Shown here: one piece after another, positions 36,406 through 45,985 of the stretch
Layout of the letters: each line of letters begins with the position of its first letter
Numbering within the stretch: the first letter of the stretch is position 1
Assembly (NCBI GenBank): GCA_029262575.1
Contig: JAJCZC010000022.1
Location: forward strand, 1-64,000
Reading direction: 5' to 3'
DNA: 64,000 nucleotides
Origin: Candidatus Babelota bacterium
GTDB taxonomy: Bacteria > Babelota > Babeliae > Babelales > Vermiphilaceae
Notes under the pieces: generated by a model
The model's input: the letters and a program-made list of their open reading frames with translations, nothing else
Database searches by the model: none
What the model was told of the DNA's origin: nothing
Program-made: the position numbers and the translations under genes

Positions 36406-37569
36406 ATGAACAGACTTTACATCAGTATCTTCATTCACTCTTTTATAATGCCTAATTGTTTCACACAAAAAGCAGTTGTAGTCGCCCCTATTATTGATTT
36501 AATTGGACAACCTCTGGCAAAACACGCGTTAACCTATGACACACTACCAGTGGCAAGTACTTATGCGCAAGGGTGCCCACGCATTCATCAATTGATATTT
36601 AATGAGGTGGTTGAAATTATCAAAGAAACCGATCATGAATATTGCATTTCTATCCCACACCTTTTTTACATCACTCATACAAGCAATGCACCAAAATGTT
36701 GCTATTGGACCAACAAAAAACATGTGTTAAAATTCTCAGAGCTATCGCAAACAATTCATAAATTCGTGCCGAAGCCCAAATATTTCAAGCAAAAAACAGC
36801 TCCTTGCGACAATATCGTTACCATTATTAAACCATTTTATAGCAAACAATTACAAATGACCTTCTCTGTTGGAACACGCTTTGTTATCAAAAGCAAAAAA
36901 AGACAATACGCCGTTGTTTATGCACTTAATCCCAAAACAAAGAATATTGTCACTTTACGCTTGCCATCATCACACTATGTTACATCTGGTCAAAACGCTC
37001 AAAAGATCTATGTAAAACTACTTAATGATTGGGCAAGTATGCCAGGCTGTATTCCTTATGTATGGGGAGGCTGCAGCCTAACAAAGCCAAACAAAACTGA
37101 TACATTTACTCAAAAAGACACATTTTTTGTTATTAACAACGATACACAAAAACAAAAAAACGGTTTTGATTGTGCAGGACTCATTGCGCGAGCTGCTCAA
37201 GCTGCGGAAATGCCCTACTATTATAAAAATACACTCACTTTGGCAAAACACTTAAAACAGGTGAAAAGAAAAGAAGACATAGCCGATGGCGATTTGATTT
37301 GGATTCCTGGCCATGTTATGGCAATTGGTAGCTTGAAAGACAACTTAGTTATTGAAGCACGCCACTATAATCATGGCTATGGCAAAGTGCAGAAACTTCT
37401 ATTACATGAAATTTTTAAAGGCGTCAAAACATTCAATCAATTATATGATGCCATTGCAGTTGGCAAACCATTAAAGCGTTTGCATAAAAATGGGCATGTA
37501 GTGCAAACAATCAAAGATGCAAAAATCCTTTCTATGCAAAGTTGCTACAATCAAACAAACAAAGCTTAA
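36406..37569 (+). CDS. Secreted NlpC/P60 peptidase
   Basis: 387 residues; N-terminal hydrophobic signal (LYISIFIHSFIMPN). SH3-like N-terminal half, then an NlpC/P60 domain: IPYVWGG, catalytic Cys in NGFDCAGLI, and catalytic His in IPGHVMAIGS with the third residue near RHYNHGYG. Such enzymes cut gamma-D-Glu-diaminopimelate bonds in peptidoglycan. The ribosome site (AGGAT) lies at the end of a dispersed palindrome. It ends one base before the convergent psd. Confidence 0.88.
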   Translation: MNRLYISIFIHSFIMPNCFTQKAVVVAPIIDLIGQPLAKHALTYDTLPVASTYAQGCPRIHQLIFNEVVEIIKETDHEYCISIPHLFYITHTSNAPKCCYWTNKKHVLKFSELSQTIHKFVPKPKYFKQKTAPCDNIVTIIKPFYSKQLQMTFSVGTRFVIKSKKRQYAVVYALNPKTKNIVTLRLPSSHYVTSGQNAQKIYVKLLNDWASMPGCIPYVWGGCSLTKPNKTDTFTQKDTFFVINNDTQKQKNGFDCAGLIARAAQAAEMPYYYKNTLTLAKHLKQVKRKEDIADGDLIWIPGHVMAIGSLKDNLVIEARHYNHGYGKVQKLLLHEIFKGVKTFNQLYDAIAVGKPLKRLHKNGHVVQTIKDAKILSMQSCYNQTNKA

Positions 37570-37570
37570 T

Positions 37571-38230
37571 TTACCAACTCGCATTCCATCGTCCAAGCAC
37601 TGTTTGCCCACCATAAACCATTTGTCCCAATCCAACAGAAAGCGAAACATCTGATGGCAAAAATATTTCAACTCTGGAGCCGAAACGAATCATGCCATAG
37701 GTATCGCCTACTTTTATCTCGTCACCGGCATGGGCCCACCAACAAATCCGCCGTGCAATCGTGCCTGCAATTTGACGAACCATAATACGTTTGCCATTGT
37801 TTGCCAGTATAAAAACATCATTGTGTTCATTAAGTTTTGAGCTTTTAGGCAAAAAGGCCACATTAAACGCACCTTTGTGATAATCAATGTGTGAAATCGT
37901 GCCAGCAACAGGAATCCATTGCACATGCGCATCTAAAACTGAAAGGAAAATTGAAACTTTTTGGTCAAAACCATGACCAACATCGCCAAAACTAATATCA
38001 ACTATTTTTCCATCCGCCGGACAAACGATAACACTTTTATCATAATCACATTCGGCACACATTCGTTGCGGAAGGCGGAAAAACCAAACCGAAAACACAA
38101 AAAACAACACCACCAAATAGCTCAAAGGCCGATAGATCAAAAAAGATAAAATCCATGCCCCGATAATAAACATCAAAAGCGTGAAGCCCTGAGACCACAA
38201 CAGATTAGTTGATAATAGATGCCATAACAT
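37571..38230 (-). CDS. psd: Phosphatidylserine decarboxylase
   Basis: Converts phosphatidylserine to phosphatidylethanolamine in the membrane. 219 residues, the short (archaeal-type) form. Two membrane helices at the N-terminus, then VCPADGKIV, the VLDAHVQWIPVAG stretch, and the self-cleavage site in FGSRVEIFLP, where the Ser becomes the pyruvoyl group. With pgsA in the same window, it shows that the cell makes its own phospholipids. Confidence 0.93.
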   Translation of the reverse strand: MLWHLLSTNLLWSQGFTLLMFIIGAWILSFLIYRPLSYLVVLFFVFSVWFFRLPQRMCAECDYDKSVIVCPADGKIVDISFGDVGHGFDQKVSIFLSVLDAHVQWIPVAGTISHIDYHKGAFNVAFLPKSSKLNEHNDVFILANNGKRIMVRQIAGTIARRICWWAHAGDEIKVGDTYGMIRFGSRVEIFLPSDVSLSVGLGQMVYGGQTVLGRWNASW

Positions 38231-38250
38231 TGATTTAAGTTCCTACAAAA

Positions 38251-38282
38251 AAAAGAGGTATCAACTTAATGATACCTCTTTT
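38251..38282. terminator. Terminator upstream of psd
   Basis: A 13-bp perfect stem (AAAAGAGGTATCA with its complement) and 6-nt loop, with T runs on both strands. It ends the minus-strand transcript from the gene at 38307. Confidence 0.85.
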
Positions 38283-38306
38283 TTAATTTTTGCAAAATGA
38301 GTGACC

Positions 38307-38699
38307 TTAGTTACGCCAATGCCTTCTTATGGTCTCAAGCACCTGCCGTAGACTAGGATCTTGGCAGTGGCATCTTTGACGTGTTTCTTCTTTCACATTT
38401 GACCATTTACAATAACCATAATAACCGCCAATCAATGCACAAACTGAAACCTTTGGATGATCGGCTAAATATTTGGTCACCTTAACGATCGCACCCGAAC
38501 CATCTACTACAACTCTTGTTCCAATACGCGTTACATTGCGTAAAATAGCATACGAGTTGTTTCCAATCGCAGATAGATTTTTCCAAAGTGTATCTGCGTC
38601 CTCTTCTTTTAGAATCGGAGCATCACTTGGACTCACCGCCATAATTGGCTGAGCAAAACATGACATTATCGTAGTTATTAAAATAATTTTCTTAAACAT
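38307..38699 (-). CDS. Small secreted protein, unknown
   Basis: 130 residues with a signal peptide ending in QPIMA. The middle has a helical part (DADTLWKNLSAIGNNSYAILRN), then a short hydrophobic stretch (VSVCALIGGYYGYC), then a Cys-His-rich basic tail (RQRCHCQD). It follows the next secreted gene (38729) by 29 bases and shares traits with it (a short hydrophobic stretch next to cysteines). Not recognised. Confidence 0.65.
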   Translation of the reverse strand: MFKKIILITTIMSCFAQPIMAVSPSDAPILKEEDADTLWKNLSAIGNNSYAILRNVTRIGTRVVVDGSGAIVKVTKYLADHPKVSVCALIGGYYGYCKWSNVKEETRQRCHCQDPSLRQVLETIRRHWRN

Positions 38700-38728
38700 A
38701 GTATAACCTCACAAAAATATTATTGATA

Positions 38729-39628
38729 TTAAGCAACACCAAGCGCATGTAGTCTTGCTCGCAACTTTTTTTCCCACTTAAATAATTCCCATGTAAATTG
38801 CGTTGCAATTCCCTCATAGGTGTTTATTGAACCCCAGAAATATGAATGTATCACTTCACATGCACATTGATTCCAGCTTGCAAGACTTGCAATGTCAAAT
38901 TCATGAACCTTAAATGGCGCGAGAATACGAGAACCCCAAATCCACGGCGCATGCTGTAATTGATAAAGTTTGGGCATCCCAAGACACGCAATGCGTGGCT
39001 TGATGTAATTTTCGATATTCGTGATTTGTTGTTCCGAAAATGCGACATTCATGGCGTAAAAATTACCCTGATTTACGCCAGTTATATTAGGCCAATTACC
39101 GTCGTTTTGATTCTCCGGAAACCATTCCGCCAATAAACTATAATCTCTCAAACCCTGCTTTAATACTTCAATACGATCAACATAATTTTCTATTGTTTGC
39201 TGAGAAGCATTGTTGAGCTCCAGATCTGCAATCTTTAGTTGCGCTGTTTGTGGCGTTTGTGTTCCATCCGACACAGGCAAAATAGGACTCAGAAAATATG
39301 CTGCTTCTTGCATATGTTTGTTGAACGTGCAGTAATCATAACATTGCCAACTTAAATATGTTGCCAAAGCTGCTGCTAAAGTGAATGACGTTTTTTGATA
39401 CTTTGCACCAAACGAAGCAAATCCTCTTGTAATGCGTGTGCCTAGTTTTATGCCTTTAGTCAATATCTTGCTAAAGCCACCAAGCATTTTGCATCCATCA
39501 GTTAGAATGCTAACAACATTATCACCAATATCTTGAATATCAGCAGGAATTTGTGACGTCTCTGTAGCTGGTATGGTCAATGTGACCTGAGCAAGAAAAG
39601 CAAAAGTCAGTAAAGTACGAATTTTCAT
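38729..39628 (-). CDS. Secreted protein, unknown
   Basis: The frame is open from 39826, but the first 66 codons have no ribosome site. The ATG at 39628 has GGGG five bases upstream and begins a signal peptide (IRTLLTFAFLAQVTLTIPA), giving 299 residues. The mature part has a segment of small hydrophobic residues (SFTLAAALATYLSWQCYDY), then a helical C-terminal half rich in Trp. It lies upstream of the 130-residue gene in one operon. No family recognised. Confidence 0.65.
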   Translation of the reverse strand: MKIRTLLTFAFLAQVTLTIPATETSQIPADIQDIGDNVVSILTDGCKMLGGFSKILTKGIKLGTRITRGFASFGAKYQKTSFTLAAALATYLSWQCYDYCTFNKHMQEAAYFLSPILPVSDGTQTPQTAQLKIADLELNNASQQTIENYVDRIEVLKQGLRDYSLLAEWFPENQNDGNWPNITGVNQGNFYAMNVAFSEQQITNIENYIKPRIACLGMPKLYQLQHAPWIWGSRILAPFKVHEFDIASLASWNQCACEVIHSYFWGSINTYEGIATQFTWELFKWEKKLRARLHALGVA

Positions 39629-39758
39629 AATAACCCCATTTATCGAAATCTTTTTATCTTTAAAAAAGATATTACTATACTTTACTAATTTACCCGAACG
39701 CGCGATTATGTCAACAGGCTGAACACCCCAAAGAAAGTTAATGTCATATAGGAATTTA

Positions 39759-40949
39759 TTATAATGTATATGGTTGTTTTGCCAGAAGAGCGCGACGTAA
39801 TTTTGGATATTGTTGTGTGTTGCCAATTAGGCAGAAACCTTTCAATATGCCATTTTTAAGCGTATATCGATGATAATAAGCATCATTTTCTCGTTCAATC
39901 AGCTCAAAATCACTCAAATCTGCCTCATTCGGACCACAATTAAAGAACTTTATTCCAAAAAATGCTGAACTAGTGATTATTAAAGCCCCCTTATATGGCT
40001 TCTGATTGCCAGTCATTGCCATGGCTGCATACATTCCTTGTTGCATTGCATCAGGCCAGGTGCAACTTGCAAGTTGATCGCCTGAAATTTGATCAATAAT
40101 TGCTATAACATCGCCCGCTGCATATATATGCGGATTTGATGTCTGCAAGTATTCATTAACCTCAATGCCATGCATATTAACTTTAATGTTTGCCTTATCT
40201 GCAAGTTCCATATTCTGCTTTACGCCAATTGCCACCACAAGCAAATCGGCTGATAATGTTGTGCCATCATCCAATGTAATAGTGTCTAATTGTTCATTTT
40301 TGCCCGAAACTGCAGTAACGGTATTGTTTTTATAAACATCAATGCCTTGTTTTTGCATTAATTGCTCTATCAATGCACTGCCTGCCATTGGCACATGTCG
40401 TGACAACAGCTGATCACCCTTTTCAATCACGGTTACATCAATATTATGCGCACTCAATGCATCGACTGCTTCAAGCCCACTCAATCCTGAGCCAACCACC
40501 ACTGCTTTTTTGGGCTTATTTTGCTCAATAAAGGAATATAATTTTTGGGCATGACCAAGACTGTGAAATGCAAAAACATTGCTAAAATTTTGAATTTGAT
40601 CGATGTTTGGCCAAACTGGACTCGCCCCTGTGGCGATTAATAGATCATCATATGATTCATGGCTACCATCTTGCAACATAAGCAATTTGTTATCAGACGC
40701 AATATCAATAACTCGTGTGCCCAGCCGTAAATCAATATTAAATTGTTTGGCTTGCTCTAAAGTGAGCGTATAGATTTGTTCCTGTGTTTTTTCTTTGCCC
40801 AAATAATCGGCCAAAAAACATTTGTTATATGGTGGCTCCATTTCAGCTGAAAAACAGATGATCTGCGCTTCTTTATCATATTTGCGCAAAGTACGCATTG
40901 CTGCAACACCTGCCGCTGAATTGCCAATAATGATATATTTCTTTTTCAT
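39759..40949 (-). CDS. FAD/NAD(P)-dependent disulfide oxidoreductase family protein
   Basis: 396 residues. FAD-binding N-terminus YIIIGNSAAGVAAMRTLR, NAD(P)-binding loop VVVGSGLSGLEAVDAL, and second FAD motif IYAAGDVIAI are all present. The region PPYNKCFLADYL has one Cys near the flavin, as in NADH oxidase, CoA-disulfide reductase or nitrite-reductase (NirB) N-domains. No further domain is attached. Substrate unknown; redox balance is the likely role. Confidence 0.88.
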   Translation of the reverse strand: MKKKYIIIGNSAAGVAAMRTLRKYDKEAQIICFSAEMEPPYNKCFLADYLGKEKTQEQIYTLTLEQAKQFNIDLRLGTRVIDIASDNKLLMLQDGSHESYDDLLIATGASPVWPNIDQIQNFSNVFAFHSLGHAQKLYSFIEQNKPKKAVVVGSGLSGLEAVDALSAHNIDVTVIEKGDQLLSRHVPMAGSALIEQLMQKQGIDVYKNNTVTAVSGKNEQLDTITLDDGTTLSADLLVVAIGVKQNMELADKANIKVNMHGIEVNEYLQTSNPHIYAAGDVIAIIDQISGDQLASCTWPDAMQQGMYAAMAMTGNQKPYKGALIITSSAFFGIKFFNCGPNEADLSDFELIERENDAYYHRYTLKNGILKGFCLIGNTQQYPKLRRALLAKQPYTL

Positions 40950-41162
40950 AATCCAAACACAATAGGTTGCAAAGTGTAAAAGTGTAATAGATCCTAGTGT
41001 AACATACTTTCGGTAAGGTTTCTTGATAGCTCATATGCTGAGAATTTCTATCAAAAGCAAATAAAGTCACCCGACGTCACGCAAATTATTGACATATTTA
41101 ACACATGCGTTACTTTATGTACATAACAAATAGCTATATTCACCTTTTAGTAGGACTTTTTC

Positions 41163-42413
41163 ATGAAATTCGTGTATTTTTTCATCGTTTCTCTTTGTGG
41201 ACTCATATCTCACTCTTCACTTGCAATCATATGCGAAGCTACGGTTATGAAGAACAAACAGTCCGGCAAAACGATTGTGTGCTTTTCTGATTATCACGAA
41301 AATTATTTTCTTCATCTTATTAACGAACAACACAAAGCTCATTTTGAAGAAATAATTGATAAACAAAAGAATGAGATAACTTCTATTGCGAATACAATAA
41401 ACAATTTGGACACCACCAAAGGATCGGAGACAATAATAATAACGGAATCAGGTCCAATTGCTATCGGGTCCATAATTGATGATTTTGTACTTGGCCACTT
41501 TTCGATTGAAAAAAATATGGTTCTGCACACTCTTCCCAAATTATTTCTTACAAATATTTTATCTGAAGCAATCAAAAACAACACAATTATTGAGACATTA
41601 GAAGCTAAGCTTCAAAGATTTCAAGCCCCCCCTGGAGCAGTAGGATTCTACCTTGATAGCAATGCTCAATGGATATTCGGGGACAATTTACGCACAGATA
41701 CAGACTCATTTATTGCATTCGAAGCTTACTCTCACTGGGAAAACATAAAGCATATCTTGGATATAAAAAAAGAAGCTAGCAAACAACTTGAAGACTACAC
41801 GCTATCTAGCATAAAAAAATATCTTAAAAACCGATGGATGTCTCTAAAAATAACATTAGGGCTCGCTCCTAACATTTCCCAAGATATAGAACAAATCACT
41901 ATTTCCTATGTGATGGAATATCTTATCGATTTAAAAAAATACTACGATACATATCAGCTACCATGCCAAAGTTGTTTTGATAATATTATGAATATCATTA
42001 ACGAAGTATTCGAAACAAATCAATTGCAACCAACCAACCATATTGTAGAATTACACCAATACCTCCTCAACACTAATCAATCATCAAAAAGAGACGAACT
42101 GAACAACAACATTATTATGTTGATAAGTCTAAAATTTGATCTTGAACTCGCAATATATCTTAACAGTATTAATAACATCGAATCACAAAAAAATATCATA
42201 TTTACGGTCGGCCTTGCTCATTCGCCATTTATAAAAGAATTTGCATACCAAAACAACTATGAATTAATGCATTCGTGTGGATTGCCTGAAGAACTACTTG
42301 CGGAGGCGTGCACATCCACCAATCCTGAACTATTGCAAGAACTAATCGCAATGCTACCTTCACAAGCTCCTACACATGAGTTAAGCGAAATTATCAAAAA
42401 TCTCTACTCATAA
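41163..42413 (+). CDS. Secreted protein, distantly TraB/GumN-like in layout
   Basis: 416 residues; AGGAC ribosome site; signal peptide (FIVSLCGLISHSSLA). The N-terminal SDYHENYF, then IIITESGPI, and the late IFTVGLAHSPFIKEF lie in the same order as the conserved GxxH, acidic and VGxxH segments of the TraB/GumN (Tiki-like) family. The middle ~200 residues are helical. The similarity is weak and I could not test it. Unknown function. Confidence 0.6.
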   Translation: MKFVYFFIVSLCGLISHSSLAIICEATVMKNKQSGKTIVCFSDYHENYFLHLINEQHKAHFEEIIDKQKNEITSIANTINNLDTTKGSETIIITESGPIAIGSIIDDFVLGHFSIEKNMVLHTLPKLFLTNILSEAIKNNTIIETLEAKLQRFQAPPGAVGFYLDSNAQWIFGDNLRTDTDSFIAFEAYSHWENIKHILDIKKEASKQLEDYTLSSIKKYLKNRWMSLKITLGLAPNISQDIEQITISYVMEYLIDLKKYYDTYQLPCQSCFDNIMNIINEVFETNQLQPTNHIVELHQYLLNTNQSSKRDELNNNIIMLISLKFDLELAIYLNSINNIESQKNIIFTVGLAHSPFIKEFAYQNNYELMHSCGLPEELLAEACTSTNPELLQELIAMLPSQAPTHELSEIIKNLYS

Positions 42414-42475
42414 AAATAGTATAATCCTTTAGGAAACCGAGCTGCCAGTTCGCGTTGATACGTCATCGTGTAAAA

Positions 42476-42493
42476 CTATGCCGGACTAAAGAC
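42476..42493 (+). repeat. Dispersed 18-mer, copy 1
   Basis: CTATGCCGGACTAAAGAC occurs here and again exactly at 46036-46053. Both are in intergenic sequence. The core TATGCCGGAC also occurs at 53131. It belongs to the same family as the palindromes at 36331 and 53131. Confidence 0.6.
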
Positions 42494-42553
42494 GAACGAC
42501 AACAGGGCTTCCGCAAACAACTGAAGGATCCGTTCAGGATTGATATTTCAAAA

Positions 42554-42600
42554 AAAACGAGCTCTTCTTTTGTAGTTTAAAAACATAAAGAGGAGCTCAA
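42554..42600 (+). repeat. Imperfect inverted repeat before the transposase relic
   Basis: GAGCTCTTCTTT and AAAGAGGAGCTC (one mismatch) flank a short AT-rich loop and end just before the relic's ATG. The second arm includes the AGGAG ribosome site, so the hairpin could have limited transposase translation. Confidence 0.45.
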
Positions 42601-42871
42601 ATGATCAGAAAAACTGAGCGTAAATTAACTTATCCCGTTGCATTACTTTTGTCTAGCCCATCTCGAAAAACTTTCGAATCGTTAGGTCGAGAAGCAGGTG
42701 TAAGTGGAGACTTTTCCGGGGGACTTGATCAAGGTTGTGAATGCAGTCTTTAAAAGAAAGCGCCTATATTTAATTATAGATGATACGTTGATATTGAAAA
42801 TGTACTTCAAACTTATTGCTGGTGCAGCTGAATCGCCAACAATAATATATTTTTCATACGCACAATCGTAA
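42601..42871 (+). pseudogene. Relic of a DDE transposase
   Basis: The first frame (42601-42753, 50 codons) reads MIRKTERKLTYPVALLL..., like the N-terminus of IS transposases that begin with a helix-turn-helix. It then breaks. The second piece (42746-42871, +1 frame) has RLYLIIDDTLILKMYFKLI, with the DDT acidic motif of IS701/IS4-type transposases. Both pieces are far too short, so this is the N-terminal remnant of an insertion sequence with a frameshift and loss of the rest. No terminal repeats are recognisable. Confidence 0.7.
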
Positions 42872-42889
42872 AACAAATTACTTTAACCG

Positions 42890-43348
42890 TTACCCTGCAA
42901 CCAAATGAAGGCGCCTCTCAGCCGATAAAATCATGCTACATGTTGCAGGTGTGATATCGTATAGAGAAGCATCTTTTGGATAAATCCATTTATAATCTGC
43001 ATGCTCAGATAATACTACCTGAATAGGCTCTTTAATCTTGACCAAAAAATTAACACGCCTTGTTTTTAGCCCTGATGAAGAATAAAAATCCATTGATCCA
43101 ACATGATCAAAAACAGTTTCAATACAACAACCGGTCTCCTCTAAAACCTCTCTATGCAATGCATCAATTAAATTTTCATTTCGCTCTATTGCACCACCTG
43201 GAAGTTCATATATATTCGGCATAAAATCATCTGGCAATCGTTTCAGTACCAATATTTTTTTCTTATAAATAATTGCCGATCCAACGGATAATTTCTCTAT
43301 GCCATCTTTTGTTGCTTGATCTGTTAGCTTTTTAATCAAGTCATTCAT
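42890..43348 (-). CDS. Nudix hydrolase
   Basis: 152 residues. The Nudix box is complete (GGAIERNENL..., with HREVLEETG), which binds Mg2+ and hydrolyses nucleoside-diphosphate-linked substrates. Its ATG directly follows the stop codon of the ribonucleotide reductase gene, so the two are probably translated in one operon. Substrate unknown; clearance of damaged nucleotides would fit the context (inference). Confidence 0.88.
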   Translation of the reverse strand: MNDLIKKLTDQATKDGIEKLSVGSAIIYKKKILVLKRLPDDFMPNIYELPGGAIERNENLIDALHREVLEETGCCIETVFDHVGSMDFYSSSGLKTRRVNFLVKIKEPIQVVLSEHADYKWIYPKDASLYDITPATCSMILSAERRLHLVAG

Positions 43349-45148
43349 CTAGCTTTTCTCCTTTTTTGATAAAGCTTTTGGCTGATAAGTGCGAGATCCA
43401 TCTCTAAAAACTGAAATGCCCTTGAGACCACTATTATACGCGTCTAAATAGATTGCCATAATGTCTTGAGATGTTATATCGTTTGACACATTAATAGTTT
43501 TTGAAATAGATTCATCAATTGCTTGCTGCGCAGCAATTACCATAGCCAAATGCTCCTTATAAGAAAGCTCTGTTGCCGTCACAAATGGATGTTTTCCTGG
43601 CAGTTTAGCACAAGAACCCGTTCTATATATTTCTTCAATGATGTCATCTGGAACGCTTTCTTTTTTCAAATAATTTTGCAATAGTGGATGCAAGCCATCA
43701 CAAGTTTTCATGCTAAATATCGGCTCTATACTTTGACTCGCTCCAATAACAATCGCACTCCTACCTGTAGGCGGCAATGAAGTCACAGTCGCATGCCGTA
43801 ACATTTTGTTATCTTTTATCTGCTTTGCCAAAGTTACCCATTCTTCACGTGTAATACGAGATGAATCTGATCTTGCGTACTTATCAACCAAAAACGATTC
43901 ATCCATAAAACGACTACCTTCAATCGCAGTAAACGAGCCTCGTGCTTCGGCCAAATGCATTGATGTAACTTTCGCATGATAACTTATATAACTAAGCAAC
44001 TCTTGCAATAGATCCTGTGCTTTTTTTTCACCATATGAAATATTACACTTTAATAGTAAATCAGCAAACCCACACACGCCAACACCTATTTTGCGTTTTT
44101 TTTGCATGATATCCTTACTCTCTACCGAAGAGTAGCGCTGGATACTTATTTCAAGAATAGCATCCAGAGCACGCACCATCATGCTCACCACAAAGCTCAA
44201 CCTTTCAAAATCAACCTGATCACACTTATCGGCCATAAAAAAAGAAGCTAAATTTATATAACCAAAAACACATGTTTCGCCTGGAGCCAAACCAACCTCT
44301 GCACAAGGAGCTGTTGTTTTATACTGACACACCAATGGCGTAGGATTATCCTTATTTAAACGATCAAGCGAAATGATTCCAGGATCTCCACAATTATGAG
44401 CCGATCCCGCAATTGTCTGTAATATTTTTTTTGCCGATACTACACGTCCATCCCTGAGCTCAAATGACTCATTTTTTTCTGCGGCTTCCATAAATGCATC
44501 GGTAACATTCACCGAAATATTAAACTTCCAATCTTCACCTTTTGCATCCGAATCTACTTTTTCCTTCACAAAATCAAATATATGTGGCGAATCAACATCC
44601 AAGATCGCCATATTGCCAACAGGACGCTGTTCTTTCATGCTTGCCGCACCTTCGACCGCTACACGATTCAGAAAACGCAGCATCTCAACAGGATTATCTA
44701 AATCTGAAAGGTTATATCCCGTGCCCATACCATCTTGATGATATCGATCAACAATCTTTTTAATTTTATGCATGTCTTCGGCTAAGTTAACCGGTGGCAT
44801 TGCACAAGCTGAAAGTGGACGATCATCAAAACGACCTGCATTCGTCAAAATTGGTGTACTAAAAACTATATCGCCGTTATCGAACAAGCGACCAATAGTC
44901 GAAGCAAATTTCTTTGTGGTAAGACCATCAATCGGCGCTAAAGCATATTTATCTTCTGCATCAGCAATCACTCGAACTATGCGCTCGACCATTTCATGCG
45001 GCTTTTCTCCCTGAGCAAGAATCCTGCCATCTACCAGAATTTTTTGTGCAGCCTCTGTTTTAGTTCTAAATTCTGAACTATATATCAAAAAATTTTGACA
45101 CTGTGAACTAGCAACAATGAGTGCCTCTACAGAAAGCAATATACACAT
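43349..45148 (-). CDS. Adenosylcobalamin-type (class II) ribonucleotide reductase
   Basis: Reduces ribonucleotides to deoxyribonucleotides. 599 residues from the ATG at 45148, which has AGGCGGG five bases upstream; the frame is open from 45214. The redox Cys pair is in LSACAMPP and GETCVFGYINL, and GMGTGYNLSDL is the substrate-loop region. The radical-site motif reads APCAE where the family usually has NPCxE, so the Asn is Ala. The C-terminus stops after FRDGSRTYQP without the usual final CxxC. No radical-generating NrdB lies nearby, which fits class II. N-terminal hydrophobic residues hint at, but do not prove, a leader. Confidence 0.85.
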   Translation of the reverse strand: MCILLSVEALIVASSQCQNFLIYSSEFRTKTEAAQKILVDGRILAQGEKPHEMVERIVRVIADAEDKYALAPIDGLTTKKFASTIGRLFDNGDIVFSTPILTNAGRFDDRPLSACAMPPVNLAEDMHKIKKIVDRYHQDGMGTGYNLSDLDNPVEMLRFLNRVAVEGAASMKEQRPVGNMAILDVDSPHIFDFVKEKVDSDAKGEDWKFNISVNVTDAFMEAAEKNESFELRDGRVVSAKKILQTIAGSAHNCGDPGIISLDRLNKDNPTPLVCQYKTTAPCAEVGLAPGETCVFGYINLASFFMADKCDQVDFERLSFVVSMMVRALDAILEISIQRYSSVESKDIMQKKRKIGVGVCGFADLLLKCNISYGEKKAQDLLQELLSYISYHAKVTSMHLAEARGSFTAIEGSRFMDESFLVDKYARSDSSRITREEWVTLAKQIKDNKMLRHATVTSLPPTGRSAIVIGASQSIEPIFSMKTCDGLHPLLQNYLKKESVPDDIIEEIYRTGSCAKLPGKHPFVTATELSYKEHLAMVIAAQQAIDESISKTINVSNDITSQDIMAIYLDAYNSGLKGISVFRDGSRTYQPKALSKKEKS

Positions 45149-45275
45149 AATAACCCGCCTAAAAAAAATAACTCTTTGCACGAAAAACCTTTCTAATAAA
45201 TGAAAACATTTCAATAAAGAGTAACAGAGAGAAATGAAAAGTAAATAGGCTTAGTGCATATGACAGTAACAATAA

Positions 45276-45806
45276 CTACATATAAAACCTTTTTACCAAC
45301 GCAGGCAAACCTGGCATAATTGGACACATTAAGGATGCTTGCGCATGCTCTAAAAATGTTTTTGGGGCAAGCCAAACATACGAACTAAACGCAGTTGGGC
45401 AACATGAAATTTCAAGACAATCAACCTCTACTTCAAATATACCTTTGAACATACTTGTCTTTGTCTCTTCTGGCGTAACCACTGTAAGTTTTTTAAAAGT
45501 GCATATATCAAGACACACCTCTTCGGCAACTTCACGCCTTAAAGCCTGCTCATAGCTTTCTCCCGCTTGCACACAACCACCAACAAGAGCGTAATGCCCT
45601 GGTAAATAATCAAGATGATTTGCTCGTCTTAAAAAACAAAGCCTCCCATCTTTACTTTTAAGAAACGCCAACACCGCACGTCGATAGCCGATATCTCTAG
45701 CAAAAGCTTTAATCCGCGACATTGAGTCAACAACACAATCTTTACTGTCAACAATATCTATTAACTCATCATTTGAAGATAACCTAGGCATTTTTTTTTG
45801 TTTCAT
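45276..45806 (-). CDS. Nudix hydrolase
   Basis: 176 residues from the ATG at 45806 (AAGGA five bases upstream; another in-frame ATG lies six bases further out). The Nudix box GGCVQAGESYEQALRREVAEE is visible around residues 85-105 and the rest fits a single Nudix domain. It is unrelated in detail to the Nudix protein at 42890. Its substrate cannot be told from sequence. It lies upstream of the ribonucleotide reductase gene in the same direction, with a 127-base gap. Confidence 0.85.
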   Translation of the reverse strand: MKQKKMPRLSSNDELIDIVDSKDCVVDSMSRIKAFARDIGYRRAVLAFLKSKDGRLCFLRRANHLDYLPGHYALVGGCVQAGESYEQALRREVAEEVCLDICTFKKLTVVTPEETKTSMFKGIFEVEVDCLEISCCPTAFSSYVWLAPKTFLEHAQASLMCPIMPGLPALVKRFYM

Positions 45807-45985
45807 ATACATCCTTATTTTTCACTACAATTCTTCCATTAAAGAAATTGGTCAAGCTAGTCATGTTTTTCCAAGAATTTAAAACTACTGGGAAAATATG
45901 ACCTATTCATAAACAACACTTACAGATTGACTTTGAAAAATGACTTAGGTTACAAAAAATCGCACAGTGAAGCCTTGGCGAAAAC

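Noticed and set aside
41089-41130. TTGACA promoter before the gene at 41163
   Set aside because: The -35 is perfect, but no acceptable -10 lies at 16-18 bases, so it is not listed.
45148-45214. Signal peptide on the ribonucleotide reductase
   Set aside because: The N-terminal stretch has a Glu inside the hydrophobic part and no clear cleavage site; the enzyme is expected in the cytoplasm.
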